Shown here one piece after another: positions 9,763-19,800 of a DNA stretch of 64,000 nucleotides. Every line of letters starts with the position of its first letter. The first letter of the stretch is position 1. A program made the position numbers and the translations under genes. Source of the stretch: Carya illinoinensis. Taxonomy: Eukaryota; Streptophyta; Magnoliopsida; Fagales; Juglandaceae. The notes below the pieces were generated by a model. The model did not search any database. It had not been told where the DNA came from and saw only the letters and a program-made list of their open reading frames with translations. The stretch is from the NCBI RefSeq assembly GCF_018687715.1, contig NC_056755.1:9311501-9375500 (forward strand). The letters run 5' to 3'.

Positions 9763-12423
9763 ATGGGGAAAACATCGCGGCTGCCTCCTGGCTTTCGATT
9801 TCATCCAACTGATGTTGAGCTAGTTATGTACTATCTAAAGAAGAAAGTAATGCGGAAAAGATTTTGTTCTGAACCCATTGCAGAGATTGATATATACAAG
9901 TTTGCCCCGTGGGATCTTCCTGGTACGTGGAAAGTGTTATATACATGCTTTTGTTTTCACGATTATCTTATTGTGCTTTCTGTGTGTTTCTGCTAAAGTT
10001 TTTTTCTTTTTTCTTCTTCCATCCATCAGAAAGGTCAAGTTCGAGAAGTGGTGATCTGAAATGGTACTTCTTTTGTCCGGTGGGGAGAAAATACTTAAAT
10101 GGGGCCAGAATGAATCGTGCTACTGAATTTGGGTACTGGAAAATCACTGGAAAGGACCGGTCTGTTCATTACAGTGAAGAGTTGGTGGGTTTGATAAAAA
10201 CTTTGATTTTTCATCTAGGAAAGGCACCGGGAGGGCAACGAACGAATTGGGTTATGCATGAGTATAGACTGGAAGAGAAATATCTGGCTAGTAATGGAGT
10301 TCAGGTATTGTCTGGTTATTTATCAATCTTGGTATCATACTTGTTTGTAGGATCGAAAGCTTTGCTTTGCTGTAATATATGTGTGTGTGTATGTATGCAT
10401 AAGCTGATTGGAATTATTAGTTCTTTTCTCTTGGTACTGGAGATTCAGCAATCTTAGCTCATGTGCATATGTGTAATGCACGTGCATTTCAGAGGCCTTC
10501 TTAATCTGGCCGTCGTTTACATGTTTAGGCTTGGTGCAGAGCCACATAGGTTTGCAAAATAAAGTTATTTACGTCCTGTCCCAACGGCCAATTATCTAGC
10601 TGCACTTCCGTGGCTTTTCCCTGTTCAGCATGTTCTGAAGAAAGTCAAATGGTTTTCTCAATATTTATGGAAGATACTGTCCTACTTGGCTGTTTTAGGC
10701 ATGTTTCTGTTGCCTGAAAGCTCATTTTTGTTGGTCACTGTGGCAGTAATAGCATTACAAATGATAAAAGTGTTGTCCTTATTGATGTTGCAGATATGAT
10801 TAACAGAGTTTAATATTATATATATATATATATATATATTTATAGTAACGTAGTGTTTTTGCATCCAGTCCATGTATTGTGAATGCTTGTCTCTCAAAGC
10901 ACAGCCACTTGACAACCATAACCTTTTCTTAAAGGTTTATTGTTGATTGAGTTTTATGTTATGCTGACACAGCATAATGTTGATATGCATTTACTGCCTC
11001 CATCTTTTATTGCCTGTCAATCATTCTATTTTGTAGATGTTCCATTTTTCCATGTGCTAAAATGAATCCACACAATTATGTGACCTTACCTAATTGCGCC
11101 TAAAATGTTGCATCCCTCAAAATTCGGGAACAATATAAATTTATTCATTTTTTTACTTATCCAAAGAATTATACCATTCAGGAGAAAAATCAGTAATTTC
11201 TTACCTTTTTCCCATCTGAAAAATGGGAAAAAAGAGAGAGAAGAAAATGACAGAAATAATTCCCGTCTGTTAAAAAGTTTACCAAGGTGGACAAATAGAA
11301 TTAGGAAGCGGAAAGTAATATATAGTAATTATGTTTTGATTATATCATTGCACTTGTGCTTTTGGTCATATTCTATATGTCATTTCTAGTTATTTTCCTA
11401 CATATGTATAACTAATACACTAGTCCTTATATGGTGGCTATATTGAATTCATTCTCGTGGTGACTTTGTCTTGCAGAACACACACGTGCTTTGTATGATT
11501 TTTCAGAAGGATGGCCTGGGCCCACGAAACGGTGCCCAATATGGAGCACCATTTAAGGAGCAAGATTGGAATGACGATGAGGAAAACTGTGGAGAAGCTG
11601 GCCCTTCTGTTCATTTGTCTATCCCAACATGTGTGCTGCCTGGGAACTGTAGCAGTTCAGTTATGGTTGTCAACTCTGCTTTGGGTGGCACGGTTGGTGA
11701 GTCATGTTTATCTGAAACCATGCAATCCGACTCTGAGAGGCTTCCAGCCACCTGCACTAATAACGTTGTTTCGAAGGAATTACCGCAAGCTTTGGATGAT
11801 GGGGATATTCTTCCAGCTGTGCTTGCTAGTGATGATGATAATATTCTTTCAAAGGAGTTACTGCAAGCTTTGGGTGATGGGGATATTCTTCCAGCTGTGC
11901 TTGCTAATGATGGTGATAATATTCTTTCAAAGGAGTTACCACAAGCTTTGGGTGATGGGGATATTCTTCCAGCTGTGCTTGCTGATGATGATGATAATGT
12001 TCTTTCAGTATTTGCTTCCTTTATGGAATATGCCACTTTGATCTCAAATGAAGATGACAAAAATAAGGTGTGTAGCAACCTTTGCCAATTTTATATTGTG
12101 TTAGTGATGGTGGGACTTATAGGTGTAACTTATTCTTTAATGGTCATTATTCATTTCAGACTACCTTGAAGTTTTTATCTATACAATGTTGTTCTTGATC
12201 CCTCTACTCTCTTTTGCAGAATTTCAGTCATGGAGTGAATCATGAAGTTGCACATGATTTTGATATTTACAAAGACTTGGAAGATCTGGGAAACACAGCT
12301 AGCCTGAGTGAAAATGGATACAGTGTCTATAATGGTCAGCAAGCTAGTTTTCCTGTGCACCTTTGTTTAGATATGAATGATCTCGAGCTGCCGCTGGATA
12401 CTTTTCCCGGACTCCCACAATAA
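9763..12423 (+). CDS. NAC082: NAC transcription factor, NAC082-like (tandem copy A)
   Basis: Exons 9763-9922, 10030-10304, 11477-12067 and 12220-12423 join in frame (intron 1 phase 1, the others phase 0) to 409 residues. The NAC DNA-binding domain covers residues 1 to about 165: [19 protein letters not shown] (subdomain A), [13 protein letters not shown] (B), [20 protein letters not shown] and [10 protein letters not shown] (C), [10 protein letters not shown] (D), [18 protein letters not shown] (E). The following [13 protein letters not shown] is typical of the NAC082/NAC103 branch; in Arabidopsis this group acts in ribosomal-stress or unfolded-protein responses (family knowledge). The acidic tail contains three 26-residue repeats and probably activates transcription. 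Odd points: WKITGKD replaces the usual WK(A/T)TGKD, and APGGQ replaces AP(K/R)G. A paralogue lies 7 kb downstream. Several out-of-frame ATGs precede the start, including the ORF at 9606-9812, which overlaps the start codon. Confidence 0.92.
11771..12004 (+). repeat. Three 78-bp in-frame repeats in NAC copy A exon 3
   Basis: Units start at 11771, 11849 and 11927. Each encodes 26 residues of the form [18 protein letters not shown] followed by an acidic DDDNIL-like end. Copy B has one such unit per 117-residue repeat, so the triplication is specific to copy A. Confidence 0.93.
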
Positions 12424-13269
12424 CATTCTGTCGGTAAAATTAAAATTACTGTACAGAAGCGAGTGGTTGTATTGTTCCAATTTTCTTCTATGAAATTTTT
12501 CAAGTACAATTTGTTATGTACCGTGATTGTCTCCCTTCATTTGGGTTGCTGTAACCTAAGCAAGCTCTGTCAGCTTGTATGGCCTTAGATTATGCTTTGT
12601 AAAATGAAGTTTTGTTCTTCTTTTCTAATCTCACTTGCGAATTTCTGGCACATGTTTGTGTATATTGCCAGTTGCCTGGAATCAATTTTAAAAAGTCATG
12701 AAGAGAAATATGCCATATACCAGAAGTTGAAGTAGAAGCAGCCGTGCATAAAATTTGGACAGAATGTACAGACCACCATCCTGAGTTGGATGGTTCGGAC
12801 TCTTCCATTTTTATTGGAGCGGCCAAGATTTTGAACTAGTGTGCAGTAATGCGTATCTGTAAAGGAAAAAAGTGCTCAAATTTCTTCTTGCGGACCCAAA
12901 AAGAAAAAAACACGATCTTTACAATCCTACTCAGCCATCGATAATGCTCACCTACGAAGGACATGATAAATGTAGTCAACTTGTAAAGATGGAACTTCAT
13001 TAGCCATCCCCCTCAATCACAGGTGAGTGAAATTTAATGCCACATTGAATCCACTCCACCTCCTAAGCCGTAATTCTTCTCTCATTATTATCTTCACAGA
13101 AAAATTAAATTGTTATATTACTTATAGATATTATTAATAAAATAATATTAATATTTATTTTGCATCTCAAAACTTTCCATAAAATTTCGTTATTTAATAT
13201 TTAAATATTATTTTTATTTTTAAATTAAAGCTGAATGGTCGCCTTAGGCCACAAAATATATTGAGCCGC

Positions 13270-13490
13270 CCTGCTTCTCATGTGAAACAAGTATTTTCTC
13301 TCTTCATGTTGGCACCATTTGAACAACGAAGTTGGTAGAAGTAACTTGTTTGAAAAAGCACAAGAAAATAAAAGCGATAGTGAAAGTGTAAATAGATTTA
13401 TGATCCTTGAAATTCTTGCTTAAAGTACATAATTTCTACCAGTGTTTTCACACTATTTCTTAGCCACTCAGCTTCACTGGACCACCAATC
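13270..13490 (-). pseudogene. Fragment of branched-chain oxoacid dehydrogenase E1-alpha (exon 8 and intron 8)
   Basis: The minus strand of 13441-13490 encodes WWSSEAEWLRNSVKT, matching [16 protein letters not shown] of exon 8 in the intact gene (minus strand, 23299-23484). The exon border is followed by GT, and the adjacent 13270-13440 is nearly identical to intron 8. Only about 50 bp of the exon remain. It is a relic marking the right edge of the duplication. Confidence 0.85.
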
Positions 13491-13954
13491 TGAAAGAAAA
13501 TATGATTAGAAAACAGAGTGTGTGGTGTACAATATGGTGATACTTCTGTTAGGATATTTATCCCACAGTTGGTTGATGGATAAGAGAATTGTAAGCATCT
13601 GAATTGTGTACATATGGTCGCTATTTATAGACCTTCAAAACACTGACAATACATTGACAAGGGATACAACCGTTTCTCTTGATACTTCTTCAACCAACAC
13701 TCCATGGAAACCATTGCCTCAGAGATGATGAAAATTCAATGGGTATACAGTTTGGTGTGTGATCACACCCCCTCAAATCTACCCAACCATTTGGTTGATC
13801 AATCATTCATCCTAATTGTTTATACAACGATGTCTTGACATATTTCGTATTGTGCAATAATTTTAACGTGGCTTTTTTTCAAATTATATAGTTTCTTCTT
13901 TATTTTAAAAAGTCAGATTAACGGACTTAAATTTATTGTTTAAGATCTCCAGTT
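13491..13954. other. Spacer between duplicated units, possible LTR scrap
   Basis: No gene. A stretch starting TGTTAGGATATTTATCCCAC (about 13,547) and reaching about 13,765 (GTGTGATCACA) has the look of a copia-type LTR, but I found no partner LTR or target-site duplication. Confidence 0.3.
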
Positions 13955-14165
13955 TCCTCTTTCCGCTCCTTGCCTCTCCCTCGCTTCCAGTGTGATCTCT
14001 AGAGTCTCTCTCTCTCTCTCTAAGAATGTTTTCTATTATTTTCTTTTCTTTTTATCGAGATTTTATAGCTTCTATTTTATTGTTTTCTCTCGAGGTTTTG
14101 GTTTCCACTTTCCATGTTTGATATTAGCTCGTGATTTCATCTTATTTCCTATGTTTGACATTAGT
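13955..14165 (+). other. Displaced ancestral 5' leader of NAC copy B
   Basis: CCGCTCCTTGCCTCTCCCTC and the downstream TTAGCTCGTGATTTCATCTT/TATTTCCTATG closely match the leader of copy A (9183-9345). Here it lies about 2.7 kb before exon 1 of copy B, whereas in copy A it lies about 0.5 kb before. Insertions, including the gag-only element, separate it from its gene. Confidence 0.75.
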
Positions 14166-14491
14166 TGTGCAAAAATGTGAAATACAACTTCAACTCCAAT
14201 TCTGCACTGCTGAAATCAGAACTCCAATAAAATAGAGTTGAAATTTGATTTTATTTATTTATTTTCTAGTCAGAGTCAAACTCGGAGTTATTTTCTGATT
14301 GGCTTCACTCTACTCCGACTTCAACTCTGCCTTTAATCTCCGACTCTAATTGTATACATATGTTAAAAAATGTATGTTATTTATATATTGATCATATATA
14401 TACTCATATAAAAAATCTAGAGTTTATATAGTTAAATTTAATACCATTCCAGTATATGTTATTTACTATAAATAGACTAAAAGTTTATTAT

Positions 14492-15091
14492 TGTTATAAA
14501 ACTATCGAAATGAGAGAGAGAGATAGAGCTCAGAGAAATTATGAAACTTATGAATTTTTTAAAGAATTCAACGATATATATAGGCGTACAAAGGGAACTA
14601 TGTTAGCTTACTATGCTGCACTATGCACTATGCATATGTCGGCCAACTCACTATACTAGTACTATATTAGCACTATGCACTATGCATATGTCGGCCAACT
14701 CACTATGCTAACACTATGCACTATGCATATGTCGGCCAACTCACTATGCTAGTACTATGCTAGCATTATGCACTATGCATATGTCGGCCAACTCACTATG
14801 TTAGTACTATGCTAGCACTATGCACTATGCATATGTCGGTCAACTCACTATACTAGTACTATGGTAGTGAGTTGGCTGACATATGCATAGTGCATAGTGC
14901 TAGCATAGTACTAGCATAGTGAGTTGGCCGACATATGCATAGTGCGTGGTGCTAGCATAGTGCAGCATAGTAAGCTAGCATAGTTCCCTTTGTACGCCTA
15001 TATATATCGTTGAATTCTTTAAGAAATTCATAAGTTTCATAACTTCTCTGAGCTCTATCTCTCTCTCTCTTCTTTCGATAGTTTTATAACA
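14492..15091. repeat. Near-palindromic 5' LTR with inverted tandem arrays
   Basis: The outer approximately 130 bp on each side are inverted copies: GATAGAGCTCAGAGAA and GGCGTACAAAGGGAACTATG on the left pair with their complements on the right at 14,985-15,060. The centre holds copies of a unit containing TGCATATGTCGGCCAACTCA: five on the left (starts 14631, 14683, 14724, 14776, 14828; spacing 52, 41, 52, 52) and two inverted on the right (about 14,880 and 14,932). Transcribed as RNA it would fold into a very long hairpin. Confidence 0.9.
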
Positions 15092-15231
15092 CGTTATCAG
15101 CACGAAAGTTCTGACGATCTTGAAGCTAATAGTCCTCTACTTCAAGTAAGTTTTTCAATATATTTTTATAGTTTTCAAAATAAATATGAAATGTTAAACA
15201 TACTTATGTTCCTGATTTATATATGTAGAAA

Positions 15232-16281
15232 ATGTCAAATCTTACAAAATTGGAATTCGTTGCTCTTGACATTTCTGGGAAAAATTATTTATCTTGGATC
15301 CTTGATGCTGAGATCCATCTGGATGCAATGAACCTGTGAGATACAATTAAAGAAGGAAATCAAGGGTCCCTGCAGGACCTTGCTAAGGTAATGATTTTCC
15401 TTCGGCACCATCTTCATGAAAAATTAAAAACTGAGTATCTAACGGTGAAAGATCCACTTATTTTGTGGAATGATTTAAGGGAGAGATATGAACACCAGAA
15501 AACTGTAATCCTCCCAAAAGCTCGTCATGATTGGATGCACCTGAGGTTGCAAGACTTCAAGAGTGTTAGTGAGTATAACTCTGCACTCTTTAAAATTAAC
15601 TCGCTATTGAAATTATGTGGTGAAAAAGTCACTGATGATGACTTGTTAGAGAAGACATATATTATTTTTCATGCCTCGAATGTGCTCCTGCAACAGCAGT
15701 ATTGAGAGCGAAAGTTCAAGAAATATTTTGAACTTATATCTTGTCTTCTATTAGCTGAGCAAAATAATGAACTTTTATTAAGGAATCACCAGTCACGTCC
15801 TACTGGTTCTATATCATTCCCTGAAATGAATGGTACTAGATTTACATCATTCTCAAAAGCGAATGGTGCATCTTTTCAAAGAAAAAGGGGGCGTGAACGT
15901 GGTAAAAAAAACTATAGAAGTGGAGATCCTAGAAGTGACCACACTAAAAGGGAAAATAATAGATATACACCGTACCACCAGAAGTGGTTCAACTCAAAGA
16001 AGGGCAAAGGTCCTCAAAATAAATTTGTAAAGAAATATGAAGATGGATGCCATAAATGTGGTATGACTGGACATTGGTCTCGTACCTGTCGTACAGCTAA
16101 GCACTTGGTTGACTTATTCCAATCTTTTATAAAAGAAAAAACAAAGAAATTTGAAACAAATTTTGTTGAACCATCATATGCTTTAGATTCTATAAATGGA
16201 GAAGATATTACAAGCCTTGATGTTTCTGATTTCTTTGAGAATTCTAGTAGTAGAGTTAATCATGGAAGTGTTTCTTTTTAA
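15232..16281 (+). pseudogene. Retroelement gag with CCHC zinc knuckle, two in-frame stops
   Basis: One frame runs from ATG at 15232 to the stop at 16281, broken by TGA at 15337 and at 15703. The N-terminal part (KLEFVALDISGKNYLSWILD; LWNDLRERYEHQKTVILPKA; WMHLRLQDFKSVSEYNSALF) is the UBN2-type gag domain of copia-related elements. Residues near 16,050-16,090 form CHKCGMTGHWSRTC, a C-X2-C-X4-H-X4-C zinc knuckle. The basic stretch before it probably binds RNA. The frame is otherwise intact, so the stops are recent. Confidence 0.88.
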
Positions 16282-16404
16282 TTAATGTATTTCTTTCATA
16301 TTATTGTAAAATATTTTTATTCTGTAATATTTTGTAGTAATAAAAGTTTTATAACTTCTCTGAACTCTATCTCTCTCTCATTTCGATAGTTTTATAACAA
16401 TTAT

Positions 16405-16819
16405 ATATAATTCTTTAATCTCAAAACCGCATCAACCCTGTCCAAAACAGGGTTCAGGGACAAATACGGCGTCGGCTAATCAATATAACGCCCAGCCCAA
16501 CCAAAATTAAGTAAAATAGTGTATATTTAGAGGAAAACAAACGGCACCGTTTAGTATTTAGGGTTGCCCCCATCCTAGGTCGACCTCACTATTTCTCACT
16601 CTCAGACTCGTGCCTTCTCTCCTCTCCCTCTCTCTCTTTTCCCGGCGCCGTTTTGTAGCTAGGGTTTCTAAATCCCTCACCCCGCGACCTCACTCAGTCT
16701 CACTCTCACACCCGTTCCGCCCGCCCTGCGGCCTCCCTCTACGCGTTCGTAGCACCTAGAATTTCCCCTGCCCCTAACCGTCGGTTCTTTCTCACCTCTC
16801 GGTATTTTTTCAAGAATCG
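16405..16819 (+). promoter_or_regulatory. Substitute 5' region of NAC copy B
   Basis: Between the gag element and the start codon lies sequence with no match in copy A. It is GC-richer and CT-rich from 16,590, with TAGCTAGGGTTTCTAAATCC near 16,656 (typical of plant 5' leaders), the motif ACGGCACCGTTT near 16,541 and a weak TATA-like TATATTTA at 16,522. It is probably the working promoter and leader of copy B (inference). Similarity to copy A resumes only at about TTTTCAAGAATCG just before the ATG. Confidence 0.45.
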
Positions 16820-19800
16820 ATGGGGAAAACATCGCGTCTACCCCCTGGCTTTCGATTTCATCCAACTGATGTTGAGCTAGTTATGTACTATCTTAAGAAG
16901 AAAGTAATGAGGAAAATATTCTGTTCTGAACCCATTCCAGAGATTGATATATACAAGTTTGCCCCGTGGGATCTTCCTGGTACGTGGAAAGTGTTATATA
17001 CATGCTTTTGTTTTCACGATTATCGTATTGTGCTTTTTGTGTGTTTCTGCTAAAGTTTTTTTCTTTTTTCTTTTTCCATCCATCAGAAAGGTCAAGTTCG
17101 AGAAGTGGTGATCTGAAATGGTACTTCTTTTGTCCGGTGGAGAGAAAATACTTAAATGGGGCCAGAATGAATCGTGCTACTGAATTTGGGTACTGGAAAA
17201 CCACTGGAAAGGACCGGCCTGTTCATTACAGTGAAGAGTTGGTGGGTTTGATAAAAACTCTGATTTTTCATCTAGGAAAGCCTCCGCGAGGGCAACGAAC
17301 GAATTGGGTTATGCACGAGTACAGACTGGAAGAGAAATATCTGGCTAATAATGGGGTTCAGGTAATGTCTGGTTATTTATCAATCATGGTATCGTACTCG
17401 TCCGTAGGATCGAAAGCTTTGCTTTGCTGTATTATATGTGCGTGTGTATCAGTGTATGTATGCATAAGCTGATTGGAATTATTAGTTCTTTTCTCTTGGT
17501 ACTTGAGATTCAGCAATCTTAGCTCATGTGCATGTGTAATGCAGGTGCATTTCAAAGGCCTTCTTAACCTGGCCCTGTCATTGATATGTTTAGGCTTGGT
17601 GAAGAGCCACGTACGTTTGCAAAATAAAGTTGTTTACGTCCCATCCCAACGGCCAATTATCTAGCTGCATTTATTGGACTTCTCCATATTTAGCATGTTT
17701 TGAAGAAACTCATTTTATTTATTTATTTATTTTAATATATTTATGGAAGATTCTGCCCTACTTGGCTGTTTTAGGCATTTTTCTGAAATTGGAGATCACC
17801 ATTTTTTTTTGTTAGAGTTAATACTTGTCAGTTTAATGTAAAGTTGTGAGGTTGTTTTTTAATTAAAATCTAGCTTTCAATATCCCTCGGGTTCCAAGTG
17901 AAAGGTCAGGGGACTCTTGTATTAGTCCAGCCATGACTGATTTTTCTGATCTAATTTTTGACTTGGATTTGGTCGATTTACCTTTGGCAGGAGGAGATTT
18001 TACTTGGTCGAATGGGAGGCATGGGCTAGGTTGGAAAGATTTCTTGTCTCTTCCTCTTGGGAGGTTCACTTTCCTGACCTATGTCACAAACGCCTTCCAA
18101 GGTTAAGTTCTGATTATTTTCCCATCTTATTGGATTGTGGGGGTCTTCATGTGGGGCAGAGATGCTTTAAATTTGAGGATATGTGGTTAAAAGTTTAGGG
18201 ATTTGCGGACAAGATGAGATCCTGGTGGTCTTCCTATCAGTTGACGGGTACTCCTAGCTTCATTTTAGCTGGGAAAATTAAAGTTTTGAAGAAGGATCTG
18301 AAATATGGAATGGGAAGTCCTTGGGAACATTGTTAATAAGAGGAAATCCCTCTTTGAGGAGCTTCATTGTTTTGATGAAAAAGAGGCTGCAGGGGCCCTC
18401 TCGGTTGATGAAATGGAAAGGAAAAATGTTGTTGCGATTGAGCTAGAAAAAATACACTTATGGAAGAGATTTCTTGGTGTAAAAAATCTCGGGCCCTTTG
18501 GTTGAAGGAAGGGGATAGGTGCACTAAATTCTTTCATAGAGTAGCCAATTCATGTTGAAGTAATAATGTCATTGAGGTGCTTCACTGGGATGGTAGTGTT
18601 GTTATGGATTGTTCTGACATTAAGGATCACATTTTTATTTTTATGAAAAGCTCCTTACAGAGCAATATCTTTGAAGAACCGAAGGTTGATGGGTTGGTTT
18701 TTTATTTGGTCAATCAGTCTGCTGCAGCTAGGTTGGAGAGAATGTTTGAAGAGGAGGTGCTCAATGTGATAAGAGGAATGGACAAAGACAAAGCCTGGGA
18801 CCAGATGGCTTTCCCTTGGCTCTTTTTCAGGCTTGTTAGGACATTGGCTGATATTTTGGGTTGTAACGTATCTTCTTTGCCAATGAAGTATCTCGGTCTT
18901 CCCTTGGGGGCACCTTATAAGTCCAAGGCATTGCGGGATGCGGTTATTGAAAAGATCAAATGTAGATTGACCGGTTGGAAAAGGATTTATTTGTCTAAAG
19001 GGGAAGAAAAACCTTAATCAAGGGCACTTTATCTAACCTCCCAGCTTATCTTCTTTCGTTATTTCCATTGTCTGCAGGAGTGGCTAGATAGAATGGAAAG
19101 GATCTTTCTCACTTTCTTGTGGGATGGTTTGGAGGATGAGAAAAAATTCCCCATGCTTAAATGGGACAGGATTTGTAATCCTTTATCTTATTGAGGTTTG
19201 GGGGTTAGAAAGCTGAAAACTTTTAATAACGCACTTTAGGGAGGTTATGGTGGTACCATCAAGAAAGGGATGCCCTTTGGAGGACTGTTATTGATGTCAA
19301 ATTTGGGAGCATTTGTAGTAACAGTGTTTGTTCTCTTCATCCAGTCTATATATTGTGAATGATTTTCTCTCAAGCACAGCCACTTTACAACCATAATCTC
19401 TTAAAGGTTTGTTGTTGATTGAATTTTGTTATGCTGACACATCATAATGTTGATATGCATTTACTGCCTCCATCTTTTATTATATCTGTCAATCATTCTA
19501 TTTGTAGATGTTCCATTTTTCCATGTGCTAAAATGAATCCATACAAGTATGTGACCTTACCTAATTGTGCCTAAAAAGTTGCATCCTTCAACATTTGGGA
19601 ACAATGTAAGTGTTATTTTTATTACTTATCCAAAGAATTATACTGTTCAAGAGAAAAATCAATAATTTCTTATCCTTTTCCCATCTGAAAAATGGAAGAA
19701 AATGACAGAAATAATTCCTGTCTTTTTGAAAGTTTACCAAGGTAGACAAATAGAATGAGGCAGGGAAACGTACCATATAGTAGTTATGTTTTGATTATAT

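Larger units (their letters stand above)
9180..13490 (+). repeat. Segmental duplication, unit A
   Basis: Exons, introns and both flanks of NAC copy A align with NAC copy B. On the left, 9180-9340 matches 13,955-14,160. On the right, 12,955-13,120 matches 21,800-21,950, and 13,270-13,490 matches 23,130-23,350, the latter being intron 8 and exon 8 of the E1-alpha gene. The duplicated unit therefore contained the NAC gene plus the 3' part of the neighbour. The internal part corresponding to 22,000-23,100, including E1-alpha exon 9, is missing here. Confidence 0.85.
14492..16399 (+). mobile_element. Gag-only LTR retroelement (TR-GAG type, copia-related)
   Basis: It begins TGTTATAAAACTATCG and ends CGATAGTTTTATAACA, flanked by the 5-bp target-site duplication ATTAT (14487-14491 and 16400-16404). 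A 600-bp 5' LTR (14492-15091) is followed directly by CGTTATCAGCACGA, which looks like a primer-binding-site region. The interior carries only a gag reading frame; there is no protease, integrase or reverse transcriptase. At the 3' end only the last 60 or so bases of the LTR are recognisable (from about 16,337). Non-autonomous gag-only elements of this kind are a known plant class. It lies between the displaced leader and exon 1 of NAC copy B, on the same strand. Confidence 0.85.

Noticed and set aside
11511..12078. Long overlapping ORFs on both strands across NAC copy A exon 3 (176 and 155 codons)
   Set aside because: They are shadows of the 78-bp in-frame repeats; the NAC frame has the correct splice phases and family similarity. 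The same applies to the overlapping ORFs in copy B exon 3.
14581..15000. CRISPR-like or satellite array suggested by regularly spaced repeats
   Set aside because: The units are near-contiguous, inverted at the centre and lie within a plant LTR; there are no unique spacers.
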